Of a DNA stretch of 64,000 nt, positions 1 to 9,853 are shown one piece after another. The translations under genes and the position numbers were made by a program. Source of the DNA: Chlorokybus atmophyticus (taxonomy: Eukaryota > Streptophyta > Chlorokybophyceae > Chlorokybales > Chlorokybaceae); assembly GCA_009103225.1 (NCBI GenBank), contig RHPI01002503.1, positions 1,231,987 to 1,295,986 of the forward strand. Reading direction: 5' to 3'. Under the pieces are notes generated by a model that had not been told where the DNA came from, did no database searches, and saw only the letters and a program-made list of their open reading frames with translations. How positions within the stretch are numbered: position 1 is the first letter of the stretch; each line of letters starts with the position of its first letter.

Positions 1-1595
1 CCCCCCCCCCCTACCACTCAGTATCGAACACGCACAAAAAACATAATAATGTTATACGCTATAATGAGCATTTCATGGTTTTATTATTATTATTTACATA
101 ATTTGCAACCACGACATGTTAAGTCGCTAATTAGCTTGTTACATAAGAGTTAATGATGCCGCTGTGTTTCACACAGCGTGCGAGCGTGAAACCGTTCCTC
201 TAAGGGCAAGGCGTCTTGCCACCTCTCGGTGGCAACACTTTAGGCTAATGCAAGCATGTTGCCAAAAAATGACCTCTGGCAATGGTTTGCGGCCTAAGCC
301 GCTGCATATCCTCCCCGTTGTTCTAACGAGGCCCTTATCCGCCGTGAGGTGACATGGCTCGTTGTGGTCACGAGCCATGCTTTTCAATTATAGTCTTTAT
401 AAATATGCTAGAATAAATTCCACACAGCTTGACGTTCGCGAGCCAGGACTGCCTCCGCGGGGGACGGACCGTTGCTGGTCCTTCGGGACCCCATTGCCTG
501 GTCCGTGCCGCACCATTCATGGCGCGGAGTGGACCAGTCAGCCACGCTGGTTATACATCTGGACCAGGTACGGTCCCGCTGCCTTGCGGTCCTGCTGTCG
601 CGCACCGTCCCGGTCCGTCCTGTACCACATATGGTGCGGCACGGACCAGTGACTTTGCTGGTCTGTATGAACTTATTGACAGGCCGCCCCGACTGTCGGA
701 AAATGCTCACCGACAGGTGGACAGCCGCAAATGGTCGGCGGCTAATTGACAGCCGCGCTGTCAGTTATCAATTAATAAGCTGTAAGGAGCTATCTGTGCA
801 AATTATCATAATTGCATGTGCACAAAGTTGCGAAAATTTAATAGACATGTACTTGTGACATGCATTGATGTATGTGACATGTATTGACGTATGGATAATT
901 ACGGTAGATATACTCAAGTATTACTATATAACGTAATGCAACTTGTATGCATAACATTCGATGCGCGCATTATTGGATGGACCGCTGTGTATATGGCGGT
1001 TATGAATATTGGAAAATACAGTTTTAAATATGTGGATGTTTTATGCAAGTGTTGTATAGTTACATCCGCTATACATTGTATGTGTCATATAATATATATA
1101 TCATTGATAACACAAGCGGCTTTCAAGTGCTATGACAGCCTTTTGTGCCACAACAGACTTATAAACAGCCCCCAACCACGCAATTGCTTTGTTATCAGCC
1201 GTTACAAGGCCCGCGTTGCGATGCTACTGCCAATGTTATATGTGATGCATACATATATACATACGTTTAATGTATGCATATCGTCGCAAAATATTTCCCC
1301 CGCCGGCCGAATAAATATTGGCAACGGCCGTGCACCTGAAGATACTTATTTAGACCGTCGCGGCTCATTCCACCTGTAATCTCAATACAAGGACGTGATA
1401 GTAGCTTTCGTTACTATCATGCCCTTTTCGTTACAATTCGGTATTTAACAATTGACTATGCCTAATTAACAGGCACCTGGTAGCTACCTATCAGGCCTTA
1501 ACAGGTGACTACAACCAATTAACGGGCATCTCGCCCTCTCCCTCTAAGCTTGCCACATTGATCCCAACCTGTCTTGTTGGTAAAGAAATTGATCG
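1..1595. other. Gene-free AT-rich stretch
   Basis: I see no supportable gene here. The window opens on a run of 12 C, which resembles the homopolymer found beside the assembly gap at 39.75 kb and may be a contig edge. Open frames are short and have no recognisable domain. The only structure is a GGACC/GGTCC-rich segment at about 430-750 with a perfect inverted repeat, listed separately. Confidence 0.6.
498..649. repeat. Inverted repeat with 19-bp perfect arms
   Basis: CTGGTCCGTGCCGCACCAT at 498-516 is exactly reverse-complemented at 631-649. The 114-bp spacer holds further partial copies of GGACCAG and GGTCCG. The arrangement resembles the core of a small non-autonomous element or foldback repeat. 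I could not see target-site duplications, so the class is open. Confidence 0.6.
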
Positions 1596-2588
1596 ATGTG
1601 TCTAAAAGCTGCGCTGAAAGACAAAGGCTTCATGCTCGACCTCATGAAGCAACATGAGGTCGTAGAGGAACGGGAGGCAGCCAACAAGCGCAAGGCTGTG
1701 GAGCAAGAAGATAACACCTTACCTCCTCTGAATAACGGTGCCACGGAGAGCGCCTGCCAAGCTGTGCAGGTTGACCAAAAAAAGAAAAACGAAGGTTGTT
1801 GGAACAAAGGACGCTCACAGGAACAAAGAAAAAAAGGTGAGGCATCGTTACAATGTAGTTAGAAGAAGTACAGCGCCTTGAAGCCTCACTGGGGCTGACT
1901 GTGTGTCCTTAATAGGCACATGCGGGTTTACAGCGTCATGTGGCTGCTCAGCATCGTCCAGAGAGACAGCCAGTGCGGCACGAGCTGCCCAAGCTCTATG
2001 CACTGACGCGCAGACGCTTTGAGGGGCTGACTCGTAATGCAAAGGAGTTGATCGCCGTACAATACGACCAAGACGCGCTGCATCACCGCATGCGGCATGC
2101 CTCGAGGTGGGTGACGAAAGTATGCAATAAGTGGGAGCAAACGCGGAGAGTGCGGTCTACACACCTCTGAGGATTGGCCGTGGTTGGAACCCAAACACGA
2201 CATGGCCATTTGTCGTACGTTGTTGCCCCTCGCTGTCCTCGATATGATGGTGTTGTTGCTGCCGCAGCAACCCGGCAATGTGCAAGAGCTATCCGCGGAG
2301 CAGAACTTCGACCTGCTGCAACAGATGTACCTGTTGATGTCGATTGATGCGGGTCAAGATGTGTGCCACTACCTGAGCAAACATACCGGGTGGCAAGTAC
2401 AACCATTTCAGCTGTATATGGCATGCTTTGGCTGGCAATGGCTGTATATGATACGGCACGTCAAGCTAATTCTGTGGCAGCTTGAAGAAGATGGCGATGC
2501 GGGCGATTACATGAGTGACGACAGCCATGTTGACGCTTGGATGAACGCATGCGGGACGAGATCACCAAGACCAGCAGGTGGTGTTTAG
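1596..2588 (+). pseudogene. Unidentified decayed coding cluster
   Basis: Three consecutive plus-strand open segments look coding by composition but match no family I recognise. They lie at about 1596-1862 (Lys/Glu-rich, coiled-coil-like), 1925-2170 (Arg/His-rich) and 2201-2588 (hydrophobic, ending in an acidic stretch). A plausible splice acceptor (AATAG) precedes the second segment and a donor (CAGCAG|GTGG) ends the third, so they may be exons of one gene. The setting, next to a gypsy relic and transposase-like genes, suggests transposon-derived sequence. No function is claimed. Confidence 0.3.
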
Positions 2589-2734
2589 CGGCAGATGGAC
2601 GTCAAGTGGTCGAGCAGGCAGTGGAGCATTATGCTGCGCCATTCAGATGGGAGTCGCTGCGCCTGCAACGCGATAACAGAGTTTGGTGGCAGAGGCAGCT
2701 TGCACACCCGCATGCACCATGCGTGCTGATTTGT

Positions 2735-2880
2735 CGCAGTGAAGAGCCCCNTGCACGCATAACTGCCAATAATGACGGACAGCGACTTAAAAGATCTGCC
2801 ACATTAGTTCTGCCAGGCCGATATACCCATTCAAAAGTAAATCGCGACAGAAACTCATTCCAGCGAGCTTGCCTACGTGN
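2735..2880 (-). pseudogene. Ty3/gypsy RNase H fragment
   Basis: On the minus strand this short frame reads [13 protein letters not shown], then [17 protein letters not shown]. That is the signature at the C-terminal end of the RNase H domain of Ty3/gypsy polyproteins, where the family typically has RRQARW..FL..F and YRPGK.N..AD.LSR. Only about 45 residues of the domain remain. There is no reverse transcriptase upstream and no integrase downstream, so it is a relic. Two ambiguous bases (N at 2751 and 2880) fall in or beside it. Confidence 0.75.
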
Positions 2881-3125
2881 AAAAGTACGTGGCAAATAAA
2901 TCAAAGAATCTACAAGCGTGTCCCTTCCGCAAGCAACTTCACTCGTTTTGGCCATGCCTGCTGCAAGACGGTAACGTGTCGTTGCAAGAAAGCGATATGC
3001 CATGTCTGCATCATAGCACATTAAAAGTTCGTCGCAAATAAATCAAAGAATCTACAAGCGTGTCCCTTCTGCAAGCAACTTTACCCGTTTTGATCGCCAC
3101 GCCTGCTGCAAGACGGCAACGTGTC
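2881..3125. repeat. Diverged ~100-bp direct repeat pair
   Basis: The segment at 2881-2980 recurs at 3023-3125 with a few substitutions and small indels. Both copies share GCAAATAAATCAAAGAATCT followed by an ACAAGCGTGTCCCTT core. The pair sits directly upstream, on the minus strand, of the gypsy RNase H relic. It may be internal element sequence duplicated by slippage or a collapsed assembly repeat. Confidence 0.7.
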
Positions 3126-3631
3126 GGCGGTGATTTGGCCCCCGCCTTGATGACAATTATGCAAGTATTGTAGTTTTGTGTTGGCTTCCTGTGAACCATG
3201 TAGGTACATATATAGTTGCAGCATGGTGCATGGTGCACCCGAGATCTGCTGTTGTTAGAAGCATTGGCTGTACATGTGTATGATGGCTGCCTGGCGCATG
3301 AGTCAGTGCATGGCTTGCATACCTTGCTGGTTCAGAGCGTGGTGAACAGCAACAAACTTGGACAGCGCTCTGGGTTCCATGTAATGACAGCACAGTATTA
3401 CTCTATGATTGTGGTAGTATGCAAGTATCCTTGTACTGTAGTACCATTAATGGATGGAGTACCACTTATGTGGATGTAGTACCATGCATGGTACTGTAAT
3501 ACCGTCCATGATACGGTCGTGCATCTTGAAGTGTGACTCATTTAGGGTTCGTAAGCTGGCAACCCTAAATTGATGCCCATACCCTAAAGTCTCGCTCAGT
3601 TTGTGGGCAGCCGTGCCGATTCATATTTTGC
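3126..3631. other. Non-coding, GTACCAT-rich palindromes
   Basis: No gene is supported. Around 3430-3530 the motif GTACCAT recurs in both orientations, including the perfect 18-bp palindrome AGTACCATGCATGGTACT at 3478-3495. Similar GTACCATT palindromes occur at about 8870-9030, on the far side of the methyltransferase/transposase pair. They could mark the ends of one element, but no matching terminal inverted repeat was found. Confidence 0.45.
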
Positions 3632-4107
3632 ATGATGTCGGTGGCAGCAGTTGAATCCCCCTCACCTAGGAGACCATGCTTGGTGTGCCCACAATGCAAT
3701 GTGTACGTATGTGCCAATGGCCGTAGGCAGCAAATGCGAGCACACTTGAACGAATGCCAACGAGTGCAGACATTGTGCCACGGTTTTAGTGCTGCTTACT
3801 GGCATTACACCACACACAATGTCGACGTGTTTGGCTGCCGCCTCGGCAAAGTGCTGTGCAAGGAACCCGAGTTTTTCCATTGCGTTCAATGCGTGTGCAA
3901 ATCGTGCTCGCGCTCGTGCTTTAAGTGGCGAGAAGAACCTATGCGCTTCTTCACATGGACAACACCGGGACACGCGGTTAGTGGACATGTGGTGGATGCT
4001 GTGGAGGTAATTCGGCAGAGTGGACAGCGACGTATCACTGCATGTTATGTTGGGCATATGCTTATTTCATGCATGTTGATGCTATTGTCGCATTCAAAGC
4101 AGTCTTC
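3632..4107 (+). CDS. Cys/His-motif ORF upstream of methyltransferase
   Basis: The open frame begins with a plausible ATG and reads a CPQC pair, then about 17 residues later HLNEC. This is compatible with a C2H2/C2HC-type zinc finger. A second Cys-rich patch (CVQCVCKSCSRSC) follows. The frame stays open to 4207, but the last part overlaps the next coding frame and is probably not translated. GGAG|GTAATT at about 4004 is a possible donor that would allow splicing to the Tudor-like segment downstream. I do not recognise the family. Its position, directly upstream of Tudor-like and methyltransferase coding, suggests it is an N-terminal module of the same transposon-borne protein or a partner. Confidence 0.4.
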
Positions 4108-4127
4108 TACGGTGTGGGCGTGGGCAG

Positions 4128-4523
4128 TTGCACCCCCTGGCCGCTGTAGAGGAGGCAGACCATCGACCATTGGACAGCGCACTGCATCGGCTACGGAACG
4201 CGGTTAAGTTGGGATGCAAGCAGCTGATCGGTGTGAGTGTCATGGTGCATTGGCCGCTGGATGGGGAATGGTATGCGGGCGTTGTGGAATCATTTAAGCA
4301 AGCATCAGGTCAGCATCGCTTCTTGGCGTGCGAGATTGAGGACACATCATATATGCATTGTGCAATAGAAAATGGCTTTACAGGGCAGCGTATAGTATTA
4401 ATCGATGACGGTGATCGACACAAACCATCAACTTTAAAGGGCACAACATATTCGCGTACACATCAGTTGACGGGGCACGCTATGTTCTGCGCGCCGGAGG
4501 GGAGAATGTCGGTCGCAAAGTAA
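4128..4523 (+). CDS. Tudor-like domain segment
   Basis: The frame contains LIGVSVMVHWPLDGEWYAGV, then SGQHR and an acidic IDDGD. This is the pattern of Tudor/Agenet-like chromatin reader folds (V.V.WP.D..WY.G.V...D..S..H.V.YDDG.), where the Trp/Tyr residues form the binding cage. It lies in a different frame from the Cys/His ORF upstream and the methyltransferase downstream. Either short introns join them or frameshifts have broken a once continuous gene. A donor-like AAAG|TAAGC occurs exactly at its end. The domain call rests on the pattern alone. Confidence 0.5.
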   Translation: MHPLAAVEEADHRPLDSALHRLRNAVKLGCKQLIGVSVMVHWPLDGEWYAGVVESFKQASGQHRFLACEIEDTSYMHCAIENGFTGQRIVLIDDGDRHKPSTLKGTTYSRTHQLTGHAMFCAPEGRMSVAK

Positions 4524-4570
4524 GCCCGGACGGCATCATTGAAAGTCCCTGACCAGCACCACAGCCAGCC

Positions 4571-5398
4571 TTGATCACATACACGCCATTTGACAACAAG
4601 TTTAAACGCACACGCAGACCAAGGGCACTTGACCTATTCTGCGGTGGTGGCGGTGCCAGTGTCGGTCTATATCACGTAGGCTTTGACGTGACCGGGATGG
4701 ACATAAGTCCCTCCTCTGAGTACCCGCCGCCCTTTATACACCGCGATGTATGCACCCTAAGTGCAGGAGAGCTGAGCGAGTGCGAGCTCATATGGGCCAG
4801 TCCACCATGCCAGGCCTATTCAGGTGCTATCCCGGCACCTCAACGGGCGGCACATGGCACATCCTGGAGACACCAGCATATGATACCGCTCGTCCGACAT
4901 CTGCTGCTTGCAAGCTAGGTTCAATTTGTGATTGAGAATGTGCCAGGAGCAGCTTCCTCGTTTAGACCCAATCTGTCCCTTTGTGGCACGATGTTTGGCC
5001 TATCAACCTTCCGACACCGTCCGTTTGAGACACAGCCAGCGGTGCTCCATCAGCACGCTACTCGCACGCGGGCAAGGCAGTTGGACTGCTATCGTCGCAC
5101 CTGTCCGCTAGCGCGAAGAAGTCAATTGTGACATCAAACGCGCCACAGCAAATGTACCCGGTTCATGTCCTTCGAAGCACCAGGGGCGGCATTGCAAACA
5201 GCGCTGAGAGTGCCATGGAAGACCTCGGCCGTTACCATAGCGAATACAGTTCCTCCCGCAATGGCGGAGTGCATAGGGCGTTTCATGCTTGAATCAATGG
5301 ATATGCGCTATGACTACCCTCCTGTGTCATGGAACTATAAGGCTAAAGTGTGGTGCACTGTATTGATGCTTAATGGCACACAGCTGACTAATTGTTGA
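4571..5398 (+). pseudogene. Phage/bacterial-type DNA cytosine-5 methyltransferase, two in-frame stops
   Basis: The motifs of C5-cytosine methyltransferases occur in order. They are motif I ALDLFCGGGGAS (SAM binding), motif IV ASPPCQAYS with the catalytic Cys at about residue 80, motif VI FVIENVPGA, motif VIII FRHRPFET and a motif X-like NTVPPAMAECIGR at the end. The SPPCQAYS, IENVPGA, LCG.MFGL and RHR.FET combination is that of the small Dcm-like enzymes of actinobacteria and their phages, not of plant MET1/CMT/DRM. All segments lie in one reading frame, interrupted only by TAG at 4916-4918 and TGA at 5129-5131. Reading past each stop continues the family alignment, so these look like point mutations. 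The product would transfer methyl from SAM to C5 of cytosine. The copy as written is truncated before motif VI and should be inactive. Confidence 0.85.
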
Positions 5399-6238
5399 AT
5401 GTTGCATTCAACATTCGATTGTGGTGACAGTTGTGCAGTGACAGCTGCCCGGTATTGTACACGTCCACATGCAAAAGTCTTGGCATACGATTAGCAATGC
5501 CTAACTGACTGATATGCTCCAAACTTAGAGTGGTGAGTTAAGTACATGTGTCACGTGGCAATGCAATGAACGTTCACCCAATACTTGCCCTCTTGTACGC
5601 GGACGCTGTCCTTGTCAAACATGGGGAGCAGTTGGACAATGCCTTTTACTTGCTGTGAGAGTTACGACATTGAGATATGGACCCCCTTAACGCTTTTCCC
5701 ATTCCAGAGCAATGCACTTTGTGATGCTCGGCACATTCAGCTTCGTGTACCAGCGGACAAACACGACCTCCTTCCACATACGCTCGCCGCTACCACCCCA
5801 CACCACCGAGCGCAGAAAAAGGAGTGCCTGAGCCCACCACCTCACAGTTGCACCGTCCTCATCACCTTCCAACTCAAGTGTAGAGAATCAAGGCCGCCCA
5901 TGGAATATCCCAGTTGCGCGCGCCATGCTGACTCCGGATGTCATGTACACCGCTGCGCCTCCGTTCACCACGCAAACAGCACGCCACCCGTCGGCCAACT
6001 CCAGTTGTTCCCTCCTCAACCAGCTGTTCAGGGTGCAGGCAACTTGTCGGCGAATGAAGTCTTCAGGGCGATTTGACGGCTACGCGCAGAACCGCTTCAG
6101 TACGGGCTGGACTCCCTCCATGTCAGCACATTTATCCGAAGCACCTTGTCCCTCTTCTTCATTACATTACCGCACTGCCGTGCTTGCGCCATAACCGAGC
6201 GCATCTCGGGATCCACGACCATGCCATCCTCTCTCACA
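5399..6238. other. No recognised gene
   Basis: Several overlapping open frames occur on both strands but none shows a domain or convincing splice structure. The stretch lies between the 3' end of the methyltransferase and the 3' end of the convergent transposase, so it may be the internal untranslated part of one element. Confidence 0.4.
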
Positions 6239-6362
6239 TATTTCGCACAGCTCTATGCCTTCAGGATACGCGCGTGGTAGTCTTGGTTATTGCCACCACA
6301 TATTTCGCACAGCTCTACGCCTTCAGGATACGCGCCTGGTAGTCTTGGTTGTTGCCACCACG
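6239..6362. repeat. 62-bp tandem duplication
   Basis: Positions 6239-6300 and 6301-6362 are two adjacent copies of a 62-bp unit starting TATTTCGCACAGCTCTA, differing at only a few positions. The copies lie near the 3' end of the minus-strand transposase, and the duplication probably contributed to its decay. Confidence 0.8.
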
Positions 6363-8727
6363 CGCCCAATGTTTAATATTCTGGGAGTGCGACTGCTCCA
6401 TGCGGTTGGCGCTGAACCAATCTGTCCACTGCTGACAATTGCCGGCCCAATATTAGTGAGCTGATGCATCTTCTTGATCTTCCAACATGACTTTTCTGTA
6501 CAAAATATGACAACAGTAGCGGATGCAACACTGCAAATATGAAAGGCAGCCAACTTGTTGTCGGTTGTAGTCAGGGTCTCTCTTGTGTATTCATGCGCCT
6601 TGAGCAACTTATTGTTCCACTGGGCAAGCGATGCGGCAATAGTGAAAAAATCGTTGCCCTCACTGTCGAGCAGCAAACCATCTGCAAGGACCGGCAGTAG
6701 CTGCAGCACCGCCACTTTCTCCACCAGATACAAGGAGTGGTCGGACAGGAAAAAATCTATTGTGCTTGTGGGTGCCTTAATGTGCGAAACCCGTAGAGTC
6801 GCCTTGCATGCATTTAGCCTGTGCACATCTGCTTGTGAGCACCTGTCGTTGGCGTTTGGGTTCAACACAAAAGCAACACCAAACAGACGTGCCAGGCTTG
6901 CAGAATCTGTCTCGTGGATGGACGCATTCGTTCTTTCGCAGCGTCGTACACAGCAGCAAGCAGGCGGTCAATGATGCCTCCCAGCACATGCATTGCGTCA
7001 GAGGCAAGACGAGAGTAGCAGTCAGCTCCCGACACCCGCGACTGTTGCCAACCCCACAGTGCATTTTGTTGCCAAAGCACATTGCCTGTTTATACGGAAA
7101 GCCATTCATCCTCGCGAATGCCGGTAATTTGACCATTACCTTCTCGACATGCATGGAGTGCTGCTCTTTAAAAGTTTTGGCTGTCTGGCGTGCATTCGTA
7201 ACACCGCTATGCAAGTCCGCCCGCAGCTGACGTATTGCTTGTGTGTAAAAAGCCTCGGTCTACAATTTCCGGTCCTCATTCATCTCTAACAGATCTAATT
7301 TTGTGACGATACAAACATCGCAAGGATGTCGTGTTTGGTTGCCCGACACAGTGCGTGCGAGTGTGGCAATCTCTTGCAACACAATAAACTCAGATGCTCC
7401 ACTGACAACATCCTCCATGCACTGTTTGCCGGCAGGCTGCATCCGGTTACAACCATGCATGCCCACTACCTGCAAGTCGCTGATGTAGTTGGCAAGCGCG
7501 GAAAACACACAACGCTCGATGCCATTCGGGTCGATGAGCTGCAGACCTTCCCAGCTTGCCCACTTCACATCCCCTAACACTACATTCGAAGCGGCATGAA
7601 CAATTTCACGTTTCCGAATTGAGAACGATTCCTTACCCTGCGGCCAGGTGGGATGCCCGGCCACTACGTGAACCACCGGCAAAAGTGCTATTATAACAAC
7701 CCCCCTGTTGCTAGCATACATGTCCCAACTGTAGTTGGCAAGCGATGCCATCAGAGGGTGGCCAGAGCGCTTGCCCGCGCTGTCCAGCGTGGTCTTGTCA
7801 ATGTACAGAATGGCAGGCGCCAAGTAGGACGCTTCCCCCACCTCTCTCCTCACATTCACCTCCACATCCTTCCACCAGTTGCGCGTGGAAGGATGGCCAA
7901 AGCTGTGCTCGTCACCGCTGTATTGGAGATTGAAGCCATTAGCGGCATGTGGATTGCCATACAACCGCGCAAGCCATACCTGCTCCGATCAAGAGCATAA
8001 CAGGCATGCTGGCCTCAGTATAGACACTGCATTAAATACTGCATTTCACAGACCTTGGCCGGCATATATGTGACGCTGATGTTCTGATCCTTAGGGTCTT
8101 TAGGCTTGCGCAAGTCAGCCGTCACGTAGTTTTGATACGGCAGCACACTCGCATGTGCATATGTGAGATGGCTCTAATGGTTGAAGCACATGCACCGCAC
8201 ACCGTGAACACACCTCAGACTGAGAGAAAGCAATTGTGGTTTGCAGGTCGCTGGCCACATGCACACCGGTCTCCCACTGGAGCTCTTCCGTCAGGAAGTG
8301 CGTTTCGGATGCACTTGATGATCCGCCCCATGTCGGAGGCCGACAGGCCTTGGCCGTTGTTGCACTGCACGAATTCCACTGCAAGAGCATGCTCCAAGCC
8401 GTACCATCTGGATTTCGACGCGTGCAAAGGGACGCCTCCACTTCCATGTTGGCGTGCCACAGGTATCTCAGGCACATGCACACATTGAAAGCCCTCGTTC
8501 ACTTCCTCATGTTGCTGTGCATGTGTCTCCTGGAGGAATCCTTTAGCATCAAGCATGTGCGCATCCTGGAATGAACTCCCCGGCTCAACATGACCCGCAT
8601 CGTACTGTAATGGACGCTGGCCGACATACAGCTTGATTTGCTTGCACACCCTGCTGCTAACAATGTGCATATAAACCGAGCTGCGTGTAGAGAAGCGCAT
8701 GTGGCAATACGCACAAAGGACTCCCAT
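6323..8727 (-). pseudogene. KDZ/Plavaka-like transposase, decayed
   Basis: The minus strand carries pieces of a large transposase in order. At 8727 a frame opens with a C2H2-type finger (LCAYCHMRFSTRSSVYMHI, then SSRVC), the usual N-terminus of Plavaka-type transposases. The central frame 7964-7260 holds LYIDKTTLDSAGKRSGHPLM, then SLANYSWDMYASNRGVV and ALLPVV. This matches the core block D.T.L......HP.YL.L.N.......R......LP of the Kyakuja-Dileera-Zisupton (KDZ)/Plavaka family. Candidate C-terminal pieces follow at 7214-6777 and 6868-6323. The pieces are in different frames with no clean intron joining all of them, so the gene is probably broken. Family members mobilise large DNA transposons by cut-and-paste. 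The assignment rests on remembered family motifs. Confidence 0.6.
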
Positions 8728-8970
8728 AGCTCACTACTGACGTCGACACAGGTGTTGCCAATGTAACCTGCATCATATCCAGCAACACGCATAGCCGCCG
8801 CCGCCACCGCCACCGCTAGCCTTGCATGCCAGAGGCGGGAAACTCGGCCGCCATTTACTGGCTCCATCGTACCATTACTATAGTACGACCGAGCCATTGC
8901 ACGTTAAAGGTGAGTCTCTGCATATATATCATGATTGAACCGTCTCAATGGTGCAAAGATGCCTTTGCCA

Positions 8971-8996
8971 AAAGGTACCATTGAAATGGTACCTTT
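8971..8996. repeat. Perfect 12-bp-arm palindrome
   Basis: AAAGGTACCATT at 8971-8982 is exactly inverted at 8985-8996 around a 2-nt loop. It lies just upstream of the transposase and repeats the GTACCATT motif of the 3.4-3.5 kb palindromes. Confidence 0.7.
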
Positions 8997-9302
8997 GTAC
9001 AGTGGCAATGGCAGTTCGTACCGTTGACAAGTGCTGGCAATGCCATTCCCTGCGCATGAAAACACCATTAATGGCTCTGCCAAGCTATACCCTTACATAG
9101 CAGTAATGCCGAGGGTATGTGGCGTTTGGTGGATCGTTAGCGGCGCTGCCAGGGGCGTTGTGGGCATTGTGGTCGAGGTCCAGGATGAAGCCCATGTTCG
9201 CACAGGGCGGGCAAGGTGCCGGTGGGGTGTTCTTGGTGTCAAACCCCACCATGCCTACCAAGGGCACAGCCAATGACAACAGTGACTCGGGCGATATCTT
9301 AC

Positions 9303-9726
9303 TGTTGAGAGTATTCCTACATACGATCAGCATCGACCCTCCACTCAGGAGTAGAAGGTCGTAAGGACGAGCACTAGGTCCGGACTTAGCAAGATGGCAT
9401 CGTCGGACCAGACTCCGGACTCCAGACAGGAGCCTTACTAACTGCTTCGTATCTCCGCGTATACTTACTCATATTAGACGTGTAAGAGCTTGTTGGAAAG
9501 CTCTGGTTGTGAGAAAGACAACGCAGCTTAGAGCGCGTCAAAAGGCTGAGTATAGCTTACGCAGTGCTTGCAAACGTAGACGTGTGTGTAACTGGCTGGT
9601 ATAAGAACCAGCGGACAACTTGTAATAGATGAATGTGATGTGACCTGTGTATGCTCTGGTGGCGGTAGCTCTGTCTCCGTGTGTCCATGCTTGCCTCAAC
9701 TACATGTGCATGCTAGTCCTTCAACA
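9303..9726 (+). repeat. 5' LTR of Copia element
   Basis: This 424-bp repeat has TG...CA ends and is nearly identical to 13784-14207. The visible differences are T/A near position 42 and C/T near position 376 of the LTR. By analogy with the family it carries the promoter and the start of the genomic transcript. Confidence 0.97.
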
Positions 9727-9740
9727 GGTTATGGGCCCAC
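9727..9740 (+). other. Primer-binding site matching internal initiator tRNA-Met
   Basis: GGTTATGGGCCCAC begins immediately after the 5' LTR. It is the exact complement of the anticodon-arm segment GTGGGCCCATAACC of plant-type initiator tRNA-Met, not of the tRNA 3' end. Priming from a half-tRNA cleaved in the anticodon loop is known for Drosophila copia and yeast Ty5, so the same mechanism is inferred. Confidence 0.85.
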
Positions 9741-9853
9741 ACTACGCTTGAGGAGTGTGAGACTAGCTTGTGTGCATAGTAGTTCTACACTACGGTAGCT
9801 TGTTTGTAGCAGAGCCTTGGGTGTCAACTGCAAGAAAGACAGGCTCGACAGAA

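Noticed and set aside
3400-9030. Terminal inverted repeats for the transposase/methyltransferase element
   Set aside because: Both sides share GTACCATT palindromes, but no extended inverted match or target-site duplication could be aligned by eye.
9085-9290. Minus-strand exon-like reading across the Copia insertion site (CPPCANMGFILDLDHNAHN) with plausible acceptor and donor
   Set aside because: It is open and bounded by splice-like sites, but no further minus-strand exons join it in phase. The plus-strand reading connects through three phase-consistent introns to a stop.
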